A stretch of DNA of 7,259 bases, taken from contig JACQTM010000162.1 of the NCBI GenBank assembly GCA_016210825.1, positions 1 to 7,259 on the forward strand. Direction: 5' to 3'. Source of the stretch: Hyphomicrobiales bacterium. Lineage in GTDB: Bacteria; Pseudomonadota; Alphaproteobacteria; Rhizobiales; Xanthobacteraceae. The position numbers were made by a program, and so were the translations under genes. Shown here piece after piece: positions 1 through 5,980 of this stretch. Under the pieces are notes generated by a model that was not told the DNA's origin, searched no databases, and saw only the letters and a program-made list of their open reading frames with translations. Every line of letters begins with the position of its first letter. Position 1 is the stretch's first letter.

Positions 1-629
1 GTCGCGCCAGTGCTTTTCGCGAAACGGATCAGCGCCTGCGCGCTGCCGCGCACCTGCGTCACCGTGCCAGGGGCGGATTCAACGCTTTGTGTCCACATGG
101 TTTGGATCGAATCGACGACCACGAGCCGCGGTGTCCCGTCATGCATCAGCGTCGTGATAATGTCCTCGATGGACGTTTCCGCCGCGAGCTCCACATTGGC
201 GTCGGACAACCCGAGCCGTTCGGCGCGAAGCCGCACCTGCGCCACCGCTTCCTCGCCGGAGATATAGACCGCGCGTTGTCCCGATCGCGCAAGCGCCGCC
301 GCGGCCTGGATCAAAAGCGTCGACTTGCCGATGCCGGGATCGCCGCCGACGAGCAGCACGGACCCGCGAACGAAGCCGCCACCAGTGACGCGGTCAAGCT
401 CGGCGAGACCTGACGGCAGGCGCGGCGCCTCGTGGGCTTCGCCCGCCAGCGGCTCGAGCGCGAACAGACGCCCTTTGCCGCCGGAGCGGCCCGAACTTTT
501 TTGCAGCGGACTCGCCGCCGCCTCTTCGGACAATGTGTTCCATTCGCCGCACGCCTCGCACTTACCCTGCCAGCGGCCATAAGCCGCGCCGCAATTCTGA
601 CAGACGAAATTCGATGCGCGACGTGACAT
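1..629 (-). CDS. radA: RadA DNA repair/recombination ATPase, N-terminal 209 codons (3' end outside window)
   Basis: RadA is a RecA-like ATPase that helps process recombination intermediates and drives branch migration on DNA. The minus-strand frame starts at ATG 629 and stays open to the window edge. The N-terminus carries a four-cysteine zinc finger, C10-x2-C13 and C24-x2-C27, in the usual RadA setting (VCQNCGAAYGRWQGKCEACGEW). The Walker A motif is GDPGIGKST at about residues 96-104 (K102). A YISGEEA stretch follows, then a Walker B strand, LVVVDSIQT, around D173. The KNRFG motif and Lon-like C-terminal domain would lie beyond base 1, so the gene cannot be judged intact. The start lies 25 bases after the alr stop, with a GGAA about 9 bases upstream, and looks translated from the dnaB-alr transcript. 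The identification is secure; only the end is unseen. Confidence 0.96.
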   Translation of the reverse strand, partial: MSRRASNFVCQNCGAAYGRWQGKCEACGEWNTLSEEAAASPLQKSSGRSGGKGRLFALEPLAGEAHEAPRLPSGLAELDRVTGGGFVRGSVLLVGGDPGIGKSTLLIQAAAALARSGQRAVYISGEEAVAQVRLRAERLGLSDANVELAAETSIEDIITTLMHDGTPRLVVVDSIQTMWTQSVESAPGTVTQVRGSAQALIRFAKSTGA

Positions 630-654
630 CACAGCGTTCCAAGGCTAATGCGAA

Positions 655-1818
655 TCAATCGCCAATATAATGCCGGCTGTAGCGGCGGCCGAGGCTGGTA
701 AGAATCTCGTAGGCGATGGTGCCGCGATGAGCGGCGACTTCATCGACGCCAATATCCGCGCCGATGAGGGTCGCGAAGTCGCCGCGCCGCACGCCGTCTT
801 TCGGCACGTCGGTGATATCAAGCGCGAGCAAATCCATTGAGATGCGGCCGGCGATCGCGCAGCGTTTTCCGGCAACGATCGCTTCACCGCCGGCCCGCCA
901 GCTGGAGTTATCGCCGGCGCGCAGATATCCGTCGGCATAGCCCACCGAGACGACGACAATGCGAGTCGGCCGCTTCGCAGTCCAGGTCGCGCCATAGCCC
1001 ACGGTCGCCCCGCGCGGTATATCGCGCACCTGCACGATGCGGCCCTTGACCTCGACCACCGGGCGCATCGGGTTCTTCCGGCCAGGCGTCGGGTTCGCGC
1101 CATACAGGGCGGCTCCCGGGCGCACGAGGTCGCAATGGGCCGCCGCGCCAAGAAATATTCCCGACGAGTTGGCAAGCGAAGCGGGGACGCCGCGGAACAT
1201 GACGCGGATGTCGCGGAACATTTCGATCTGTTCGCTGTTGCGTGGATCCGCATCGTTCTCCGCACTGACGAAATGGCTCATCACGAGTGAAATCCCGTGA
1301 GGATCGCCGCGCAGCCGCGGGGCGACGGCAGCCGCTTCTTGCAGCGAAAGGCCAAGCCGGTTCATGCCGGTATCGACATGCAGGGCCGCGCCGCCGCGCC
1401 AGGCATTGGCGGTGACGAACGAGGCCCATTCGGCCAATTCAGTGAGACTATTGAGGACCGGGCGCAGATGCAGTTCGGCGAAAATTGGCGCGGTCCCCGG
1501 CGGCAAGCCATTGAGTACGTAGATTGTGGCTTCCGGCACGACGGCACGCACGCGCCTTGCCTCGCCGAGTTGCGCGACAAAGAACGTGCCGCAACCGGCT
1601 TTCGTCAGCGCCGTGGAAACCTGTTCGATGCCGCAGCCATAAGCCTCGCCTTTGACCACGGCCGCGCATTCAGCGGGCAGGACGAGGCGGCCGAGCGTGC
1701 GCCAATTCTCGACGATGGCCGATAGGTCGATGGTAAGAATGCCGCCGGCTTCGGCATCGGCTGACGCCTTTGCGTCGGCAGGTTTCGGGCTTGGAACCTT
1801 GGAGTGGCGCGCCGACAT
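655..1818 (-). CDS. alr: Alanine racemase (PLP-dependent), Alr
   Basis: Alr interconverts L- and D-alanine in the cytoplasm, supplying D-Ala for peptidoglycan. With the ATG at 1818 the protein has 387 residues, close to the family's usual 360-390. The barrel domain opens with ILTIDLSAIVENW at about residue 27. The PLP lysine is K56 in AAVVKGEAYGCG, and DTGMNRLG and MSHF follow. The second catalytic residue is Tyr275 in VGYGATWTA, and RISMDLLALDITD and GTIAYEILTSLGRRY close the protein. The start is uncertain. The frame also allows ATG 1869 (404 residues) and TTG 1896 (413 residues), and none has a clear Shine-Dalgarno. I chose 1818 because the codons between 1869 and 1818 are poor in third-position G/C (His/Asp-rich), unlike the rest, and because the length fits. 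Residues 8-26 are a low-complexity Ala/Asp/Lys linker. The gene lies between dnaB and radA on the same strand, probably in one operon. Confidence 0.93.
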   Translation of the reverse strand: MSARHSKVPSPKPADAKASADAEAGGILTIDLSAIVENWRTLGRLVLPAECAAVVKGEAYGCGIEQVSTALTKAGCGTFFVAQLGEARRVRAVVPEATIYVLNGLPPGTAPIFAELHLRPVLNSLTELAEWASFVTANAWRGGAALHVDTGMNRLGLSLQEAAAVAPRLRGDPHGISLVMSHFVSAENDADPRNSEQIEMFRDIRVMFRGVPASLANSSGIFLGAAAHCDLVRPGAALYGANPTPGRKNPMRPVVEVKGRIVQVRDIPRGATVGYGATWTAKRPTRIVVVSVGYADGYLRAGDNSSWRAGGEAIVAGKRCAIAGRISMDLLALDITDVPKDGVRRGDFATLIGADIGVDEVAAHRGTIAYEILTSLGRRYSRHYIGD

Positions 1819-1908
1819 CGATTCATGATCATGTTGATCCGGCCAATCATGCCGGTCAGGCGAGGTCATAATGCGGGCCCGCGCGTTTGGCCACAAGGGC
1901 TGCTGCCG

Positions 1909-3405
1909 CTACATGCGTTCAGGCAGCTGCGATTGGCGTAGCAGATTGTCGAAGCGCGTCACTGCGGCGTCGAACTGCAATTGCACGGTGCCGGTCGGGC
2001 CGTGGCGTTGCTTGCCAATGATGATCTCGGCCTTGCCATGGACTGCGGCCATTTCCGTCTGCCATTTGGCGTGCTCTTCGCCTCCCGGTCTTGGCTCCTT
2101 GTTGCTCAGATAATACTCCTCACGGAAAACAAACAGCACCACATCGGCGTCCTGCTCGATCGAGCCGGATTCGCGCAAGTCCGACAATTGCGGACGCTTG
2201 TCATCGCGGTTCTCCACCTGCCGCGATAATTGCGAAAGCGCCAGGATTGGAACGTTGAGTTCCTTGGCGAGCGCCTTCAGCGATGTCGTGATTTCGGTCA
2301 CCTCCTGCACTCGATTTTCATTCGCGCGACGCGTCGAGCCTTGCAGCAACTGGATGTAGTCGACGACGAGAAGATCGAGTCCGCGCTGGCGTTTCAAGCG
2401 CCGCGCGCGGGCGGCAAGTTGCGCGACCGACAGACCGCCGGTCTCGTCCACGTAGAAGGGCAGCGTCTGCAACTCAATCGAGACGTCCTTGATCTTTTCG
2501 AAATCCGGCTCGGTGATCCCACCGCGCCGGATGGTGCTTGAAGGCACGCTGGTGCGTTCGGAAATGATTCGAGTGGCTAACTGCTCGGCTGACATTTCCA
2601 GCGAGAAGAAGCCGACGATGCCGCCGTTTACCGTCGTCGTATGCCCGTCGGGGCGCACTTCGCCGGCCCAGGTCTTGGCGACGTTATAGGCGATGTTGGT
2701 GGCGAGCGCTGTCTTGCCCATTCCGGGGCGGCCGGCGAGGATAACGAGGTCCGATTGCTGCATGCCGCCCATCTTGGCGTCGAGATCGGTCAGGCCGGTT
2801 GCAAGTCCGGACAACCCGCCTTCGCGCTGATAAGCGCGCGCCGCCATATCGACGGCCGTGGTCAGCGCCTGAGCGAAGCGCTGGAAGCCGCCGTCGTAAC
2901 GGCCGGTCTCGGCGATCTCGTAGAGTTTGCGCTCAGCGTCCTCGATCTGGTTGCGCGGCGCGAAGTCGACCGGCGCATCGAAGGCGACGTTGACCATTTC
3001 CTCGCCGATCACGATCAGCGAACGCCGGATCGCAAGGTCGTAGATGGTACGGCCGTAATCGAGAGCGTTGATGACGGTCGTTGCCTCGGCGGCGAGCCGT
3101 GCGAGATATTGGTTGGCGTTAAGGCCGCCTATGTCGAGATCGGCGGGCAGGAAAGTCTTGAGCGTGACGGGCGTTGCAATCTTGCCGGCGCGGATCAGGC
3201 TCGAGGAAAGCTCGAAAATCTTCTGGTGTACCGGCTCATAGAAGTGCCGCGGCTCAAGGAAATCCGAAACGCGATAGAGCGCCTCATTGTTGACGAGGAT
3301 GGCGCCGATCAGCGCCTGCTCGGCCTCGATGTTATGCGGCGCCGAGCGGTAGAGCGGAGTAACTTCCGCAACCGGTTTGCGCGCTGTCGAATCGAGCGGT
3401 GCCAT
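1909..3405 (-). CDS. dnaB: Replicative DNA helicase DnaB
   Basis: DnaB is the hexameric 5'-3' helicase that opens the replication fork and works with primase and the clamp loader. The 498-residue protein has both domains. The N-terminal domain spans about 23-170 (PHNIEAEQALIGAILVNNEALYRV onward), and the RecA-like ATPase about 198-490. Walker A is GRPGMGKT at 225-232 (K231), the catalytic glutamate is E270 in FFSLEM, and Walker B is LLVVDYIQL at 345-353. ALSQLSRQVE (388-398) and DLRESGSIEQDADVV (409-423) follow. KQRHGPTG at 465-472 holds the likely arginine finger. A short insertion, about residues 247-262, separates the Walker A helix from the next strand, as I recall for other rhizobial DnaB proteins. 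There is no intein. The ATG at 3405 has only a weak ribosome site. It is the first gene of the apparent dnaB-alr-radA unit and follows a 290-base spacer. Confidence 0.98.
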   Translation of the reverse strand: MAPLDSTARKPVAEVTPLYRSAPHNIEAEQALIGAILVNNEALYRVSDFLEPRHFYEPVHQKIFELSSSLIRAGKIATPVTLKTFLPADLDIGGLNANQYLARLAAEATTVINALDYGRTIYDLAIRRSLIVIGEEMVNVAFDAPVDFAPRNQIEDAERKLYEIAETGRYDGGFQRFAQALTTAVDMAARAYQREGGLSGLATGLTDLDAKMGGMQQSDLVILAGRPGMGKTALATNIAYNVAKTWAGEVRPDGHTTTVNGGIVGFFSLEMSAEQLATRIISERTSVPSSTIRRGGITEPDFEKIKDVSIELQTLPFYVDETGGLSVAQLAARARRLKRQRGLDLLVVDYIQLLQGSTRRANENRVQEVTEITTSLKALAKELNVPILALSQLSRQVENRDDKRPQLSDLRESGSIEQDADVVLFVFREEYYLSNKEPRPGGEEHAKWQTEMAAVHGKAEIIIGKQRHGPTGTVQLQFDAAVTRFDNLLRQSQLPERM

Positions 3406-3520
3406 GATCTGTGGTCAGTCTTGTTATTTTGATTTGAAGTTCGGGCACAAAGCATCGTTTACGCACGCGACGCTCCACACGCAACTGCCACAGCGATCCA
3501 CCCATAACACCTGCTTGGCG

Positions 3521-3538
3521 GAATTCGCTAGCGGATTC
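3521..3538. promoter_or_regulatory. 18-bp dyad upstream of dnaB (possible operator)
   Basis: The sequence GAATTCGCTAGCGGATTC is a gapless inverted repeat in which eight of nine base pairs are perfect and the ninth is a T-G mismatch. It can also be read as two near-direct copies of GCGGA(A)TTCG, at 3518-3527 and 3531-3539. Its right arm contains GATTC, which fits the GANTC target of the alphaproteobacterial CcrM methylase. It lies about 116 bases upstream of the dnaB start, suitable for a protein binding site near a promoter. No specific regulator is implied; chance is possible. Confidence 0.35.
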
Positions 3539-3642
3539 GAATGTATCCCCGCTGATCCCAAGCCGGAAAACAAAGTGAGGTATCAATGAATAAAACTTGA
3601 CGCGGCAATTTTGTGGCCGAGAGTATCAACAATTAAGGCGCG

Positions 3643-3663
3643 AAAAAACGCGTGAATAACGCG
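3643..3663 (-). terminator. Weak hairpin plus T-tract after cfa
   Basis: On the minus strand, 33 bases past the cfa stop, CGCG-TTATTCA-CGCG is followed directly by six T residues. The stem is only four base pairs, so termination strength is doubtful. A perfect 10-bp palindrome (GCCGGCCGGC, 3667-3676) lies just before it and may add structure. The position after cfa and before the dnaB leader is what a terminator would need. Confidence 0.35.
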
Positions 3664-3695
3664 ATCGCCGGCCGGCTAGTAAATTCGAGAGGGCG

Positions 3696-4955
3696 TTATT
3701 CGCCCGCGATTCGCAATGGCGGCCGCCGGCTGCCTTCGAGCGCGCGCAAACGCCCTTCTTCGCGTTGCATATAATCGCGTGTCATCGGCACCACATCCTG
3801 CCGCTTGGCGAGCTGGATCTGGAAAACCATCATCGCTTGCTCGCGGAAGGCCATTTCCGAGGACGCCAGATAGAATTCCCACATGCGTACGAAACGGGCG
3901 TCATAAATGCGCTCGGCGTCGTCGCGATGCGCGAGGAAGCGCTCGCGCCATGATCTGAGCGTTTCGGCGTAGTGCAGGCGCAGGATTTCGATGTCGGTAA
4001 CGAATAGACCCGCGCGTTCGATCGCCGGCAGCACTTCGGAGAGGGAGGGAATGTAACCGCCCGGGAAAATATATTTAGCAATCCACGGATTGGTGACATT
4101 CGGTCCTTCGGACCGGCCGATGGAGTGCAGCACGATCACGCCATCGTCTGCGAGCAGTTTTTCGCATGTCTTGAAAAATGCATCGTAGAATCCGACGCCC
4201 ACATGCTCGAACATGCCGACCGAGACGATGCGATCGAATTTTTCGTCGATCTTGCGATAGTCCTTGAGTTCGACATACACCGACTGTGCGAGACCTTTTT
4301 CTGCGGCGCGTTCGCGCGCGAGCCGGAGCTGTTCCTCGGACAACGTGACACCGGTGACCTTGGCGCCGCAATGCTCGGCGAGATAAAACGCAAGCCCGCC
4401 CCAGCCGCATCCGATATCGAGTGCGCGCATGCCAGGCCGGTGGAATAGCAACTTTGCCGCGAGATGCCGCCGCTTGGCGAGTTGCGCGTCGTCGAGCGAC
4501 TGATCGAGTGTCTCGAAATAGGCACAGCTATATTGCTGGTCGGCGTCGAGAAAGAGCGAATAGAGCCGGGCATCGAGATCGTAGTGATGGGCGACATTGC
4601 GCCGCGCCCGCGACGGCAGATTGAATTGCTGCCAGCGCCGGCGCAGGTAACGCAGGATCCATGGCACGCGCGCCCAGTAGGGCGGCTTACCGGTCCGGTC
4701 CTGGCCGAGCGCGATTGCGAGAAAATCGGCCAGCGTTCCCTCGACGACGACGAAGGTGCCGTCCATATAGGCCTCGCCAAGCGCGAGTTCAGGATCGAGC
4801 AACACCGCGCGTTGGGCGGCAGCGGAGATAAAACGCACGGACACCGGGTTGCCCGTGCCATCACCGAATGTGAAGGTCCTGCCGTGCGCGGTGATCAGCC
4901 GGAGATTCCCACGGCGAATAAACGTTCTCAGAGCAAATTTAAGCAAAAGGTCCAT
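3696..4955 (-). CDS. cfa: Cyclopropane-fatty-acyl-phospholipid synthase
   Basis: The enzyme transfers a methylene group from S-adenosylmethionine to the double bond of unsaturated acyl chains in membrane phospholipids, usually on entry to stationary phase or under acid stress. The 419-residue length is typical of the family. An N-terminal lipid-binding region (about 1-110) precedes the methyltransferase domain. That domain begins at NVAHHYDLDARLYSLFLD (120-137). The SAM motif is LDIGCGWGG at 179-187. Active-site residues can be matched to the E. coli enzyme by recalled motif: C144 in YSCAYF, E250 in MFEHVG, H277 in LHSIG, and Y329 in HYAETLRSW. KYIFPGGYIPS (294-304) is also characteristic. 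ATG 4955 has a good ribosome site, GGAG with a 7-base spacer. It diverges from the cytochrome-like gene and lies upstream of dnaB on the same strand. All key motifs are intact. Confidence 0.96.
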   Translation of the reverse strand: MDLLLKFALRTFIRRGNLRLITAHGRTFTFGDGTGNPVSVRFISAAAQRAVLLDPELALGEAYMDGTFVVVEGTLADFLAIALGQDRTGKPPYWARVPWILRYLRRRWQQFNLPSRARRNVAHHYDLDARLYSLFLDADQQYSCAYFETLDQSLDDAQLAKRRHLAAKLLFHRPGMRALDIGCGWGGLAFYLAEHCGAKVTGVTLSEEQLRLARERAAEKGLAQSVYVELKDYRKIDEKFDRIVSVGMFEHVGVGFYDAFFKTCEKLLADDGVIVLHSIGRSEGPNVTNPWIAKYIFPGGYIPSLSEVLPAIERAGLFVTDIEILRLHYAETLRSWRERFLAHRDDAERIYDARFVRMWEFYLASSEMAFREQAMMVFQIQLAKRQDVVPMTRDYMQREEGRLRALEGSRRPPLRIAGE

Positions 4956-4959
4956 CGGA

Positions 4960-4966
4960 CCTCTCC
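4960..4966 (-). promoter_or_regulatory. Ribosome binding site of cfa
   Basis: On the minus strand, GGAGAGG lies just upstream of ATG 4955, with 7 bases between GGAG and the start codon. This supports that start. Confidence 0.75.
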
Positions 4967-5049
4967 ACCCGCAATTACATAATTCTGCCGTCCTCTTCGG
5001 CGGTAGATATGATCCAGCTCAAGTGCCGTGGCGGATCGCCATGGGCCCC

Positions 5050-5074
5050 AACGGTCACGTCTTTTGGGAATTCC
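5050..5074 (-). promoter_or_regulatory. EcfG-like stress promoter candidate for cfa
   Basis: On the minus strand, GGAAT (5074-5070) is followed after exactly 16 bases by CGTT (5053-5050). The consensus for the alphaproteobacterial general stress sigma factor EcfG is GGAAC-N16/17-CGTT, so nine of the ten motif positions including spacing fit, with T in place of C. Transcription would start about 85-90 bases upstream of the cfa start codon. Cyclopropane synthesis is a known stress/stationary-phase function in other bacteria, which makes the site sensible. The GGAATTCC here is itself a palindrome, so chance cannot be excluded. Confidence 0.35.
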
Positions 5075-5107
5075 ATTAGACCAAAGTCTCGCCATAGGGG
5101 CAACGCC

Positions 5108-5126
5108 GCCCCCCGGTACTGGGGGC
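5108..5126 (+). promoter_or_regulatory. GC-only hairpin in the cfa/cytochrome divergent spacer
   Basis: GCCCCC (5108-5113) pairs perfectly with GGGGGC (5121-5126) around a 7-base loop. The stem is six G-C pairs. On the plus strand it is followed by TCTGTCATTTT, a loosely T-rich run. It lies about 90 bases before the plus-strand gene and about 150 bases upstream of the cfa start, so it could act as a weak terminator, a leader structure or a binding site. The sequence does not decide which. Confidence 0.4.
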
Positions 5127-5203
5127 TCTGTCATTTTACCTCGATTATGGGATAGAAACGGCTTCGTTCAACGGAAATCATGAGCATGACGCGCGGGGGC
5201 GTG

Positions 5204-5209
5204 AGGAGG
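5204..5209 (+). promoter_or_regulatory. Strong Shine-Dalgarno selecting the TTG start at 5215
   Basis: AGGAGG lies 5 bases before TTG 5215 and 11 bases before the in-frame GTG at 5221. The spacing slightly favours TTG. Both starts give the same signal peptide, differing by two residues. Confidence 0.65.
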
Positions 5210-5214
5210 CAAAT

Positions 5215-5967
5215 TTGAACGTGAACGGACGCTGCCTGCCTTGGCTCGTCACTAGCATCATGGTTTTTGCTGCTGTGCCCGCCGATGCCCAGAGCGGCAA
5301 TCGCGGCCAGCCGGCTGCGCGCCCGCAGTCAAGCGCGCAAACGCCGACGGCTGAATCCCAAGGCGATAACTATAGTGCCGGAAAGACGGCGGCTCAGCTT
5401 TTCGCCTCGGATTGTTCGGTCTGTCACAAGAATGCCCAGGCGCTGGCCAAAACCACTGCGGGCCGTAGCGGGTTGGAAGGCTTTCTGCGCAAACATTACA
5501 CGACCAGCCAGGAGACGGCGGCACTCCTCGCCGAATTCCTTAATTCCGGTGCCGACGCACGCGCCGGCAAGCTGACGGTAAATGACGTCAATAAGTCCGG
5601 TTTCTCGTCGGTGTTCCCCTCGATCTTCGAGCCATCGCGCCCATTGTCCGAGCGGCCCGCTGCGACGGACGAGAAGCCACGCCGCGCAACCAAGCCAAGC
5701 GACGGCGGCAAGCCTTCCGGTGAGAAGAAAAAGCCCGCAATCGAAGGCAGTAAGCCGTCCGACGGACAATCCACCGATACCGGCAAACCGAAGGCGTCCA
5801 GTGAGGCGAAAGACAAGGGCGACAGCGCCGATAAACCAAAGCAAACCGCCGGTAAGCCGAAGAAATCGCCAGGCGGGACGGCCGCGCGGCAAGATGGCGG
5901 GGCAAAGAGCAGCGCGGGTGGCGCAGACAATCCGCCGCCCATCGCCGCACCGGAAAAAACGGACTAA
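5215..5967 (+). CDS. Secreted single-heme cytochrome c-like protein with low-complexity basic tail
   Basis: This is a 250-residue protein with no gene name I can give. Residues 1-25 look like a Sec signal peptide, with hydrophobic core PWLVTSIMVFAAV and a likely cut after ADA (residue 25), so it should act in the periplasm or at the envelope. After a Gln/Pro/Ser-rich linker comes TAAQLFASDCSVCHKNAQ, holding one heme-attachment motif, C67-S-V-C70-H71. A helical segment to about residue 115 follows (GLEGFLRKHYTTSQETAALLAEFL). The mature chain has no methionine (only M1 and M16 occur), so the usual Met axial ligand is absent; H94 is the only other histidine. Residues 140-250 form a disordered tail rich in Lys, Pro, Ser and Gly, with loose KPSDG and GKPK repeats. 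I recall similar proteins in Bradyrhizobium relatives. An electron-transfer role is inferred from the heme motif alone. Confidence 0.85.
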   Translation: MNVNGRCLPWLVTSIMVFAAVPADAQSGNRGQPAARPQSSAQTPTAESQGDNYSAGKTAAQLFASDCSVCHKNAQALAKTTAGRSGLEGFLRKHYTTSQETAALLAEFLNSGADARAGKLTVNDVNKSGFSSVFPSIFEPSRPLSERPAATDEKPRRATKPSDGGKPSGEKKKPAIEGSKPSDGQSTDTGKPKASSEAKDKGDSADKPKQTAGKPKKSPGGTAARQDGGAKSSAGGADNPPPIAAPEKTD

Positions 5968-5980
5968 CTGGTCTTTTCGC
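5951..5980. terminator. Possible weak bidirectional terminator at the convergent gene ends
   Basis: An A-tract (5954-5959), a short GAC/GTC stem (5962-5964 with 5971-5973) and a following TTTT (5974-5977) surround the two overlapping stop codons. The arrangement is the kind that can end transcription on both strands, but the stem has only three firm pairs. It lies partly inside the coding ends of both genes, and there is no other intergenic space for a terminator. Confidence 0.2.

Larger units (their letters stand above)
3406..3695 (-). other. Intergenic spacer between cfa and dnaB (dnaB leader region)
   Basis: These 290 bases contain no convincing gene. Short open frames on both strands here have no recognisable motif, and some run into dnaB antisense. 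The spacer must hold the cfa 3' end and the dnaB promoter. The best -35/-10 pair I can see on the minus strand is TTGCGT (3484-3479), a 17-base spacer, then TAAACG (3461-3456). It has only three consensus matches in each box, so it is a weak guess. An 18-bp dyad and a possible terminator are listed separately. I found no consensus DnaA box. Confidence 0.5.

Noticed and set aside
10..413. Plus-strand frames opposite radA
   Set aside because: The minus-strand frame encodes unmistakable RadA with Walker A, Walker B and zinc finger, so these are shadows.
1909..3405. Intein or insertion in DnaB, a common intein host
   Set aside because: The motifs are contiguous and the length is normal at 498 residues. 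The 15-residue loop after Walker A lacks any splicing motif.
2641..3432. 263-codon plus-strand open frame antisense to dnaB
   Set aside because: It lies almost wholly opposite an intact dnaB and has no recognisable domain. Long antisense frames are expected opposite high-GC genes with strong third-position bias.
3332..3589. Short frames on both strands (84 and 70 codons) in the cfa-dnaB spacer
   Set aside because: They overlap the dnaB 5' end, have weak starts and no recognisable composition or motif of a real protein.
3406..3695. Possible replication origin or DnaA boxes near dnaB
   Set aside because: TGTGG-containing words occur, but none matches TTATCCACA closely enough and there is no cluster or AT-rich unwinding element.
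4464..4982. 172-codon plus-strand frame antisense to cfa
   Set aside because: It mirrors the conserved cfa reading frame, has no motif of its own and no convincing ribosome site.
5690..5880. Repeat array in the cytochrome-like gene (KPSDG/GKPK codons)
   Set aside because: The copies are irregular in length, spacing and codons. It is low-complexity protein sequence rather than a DNA repeat or CRISPR array.
5329..5892. Minus-strand frames (187, 151 and 148 codons) opposite the cytochrome-like gene
   Set aside because: The plus strand has the strong AGGAGG site, a signal peptide and a CXXCH motif. The minus-strand products are Arg- or Leu-rich shadows without features.
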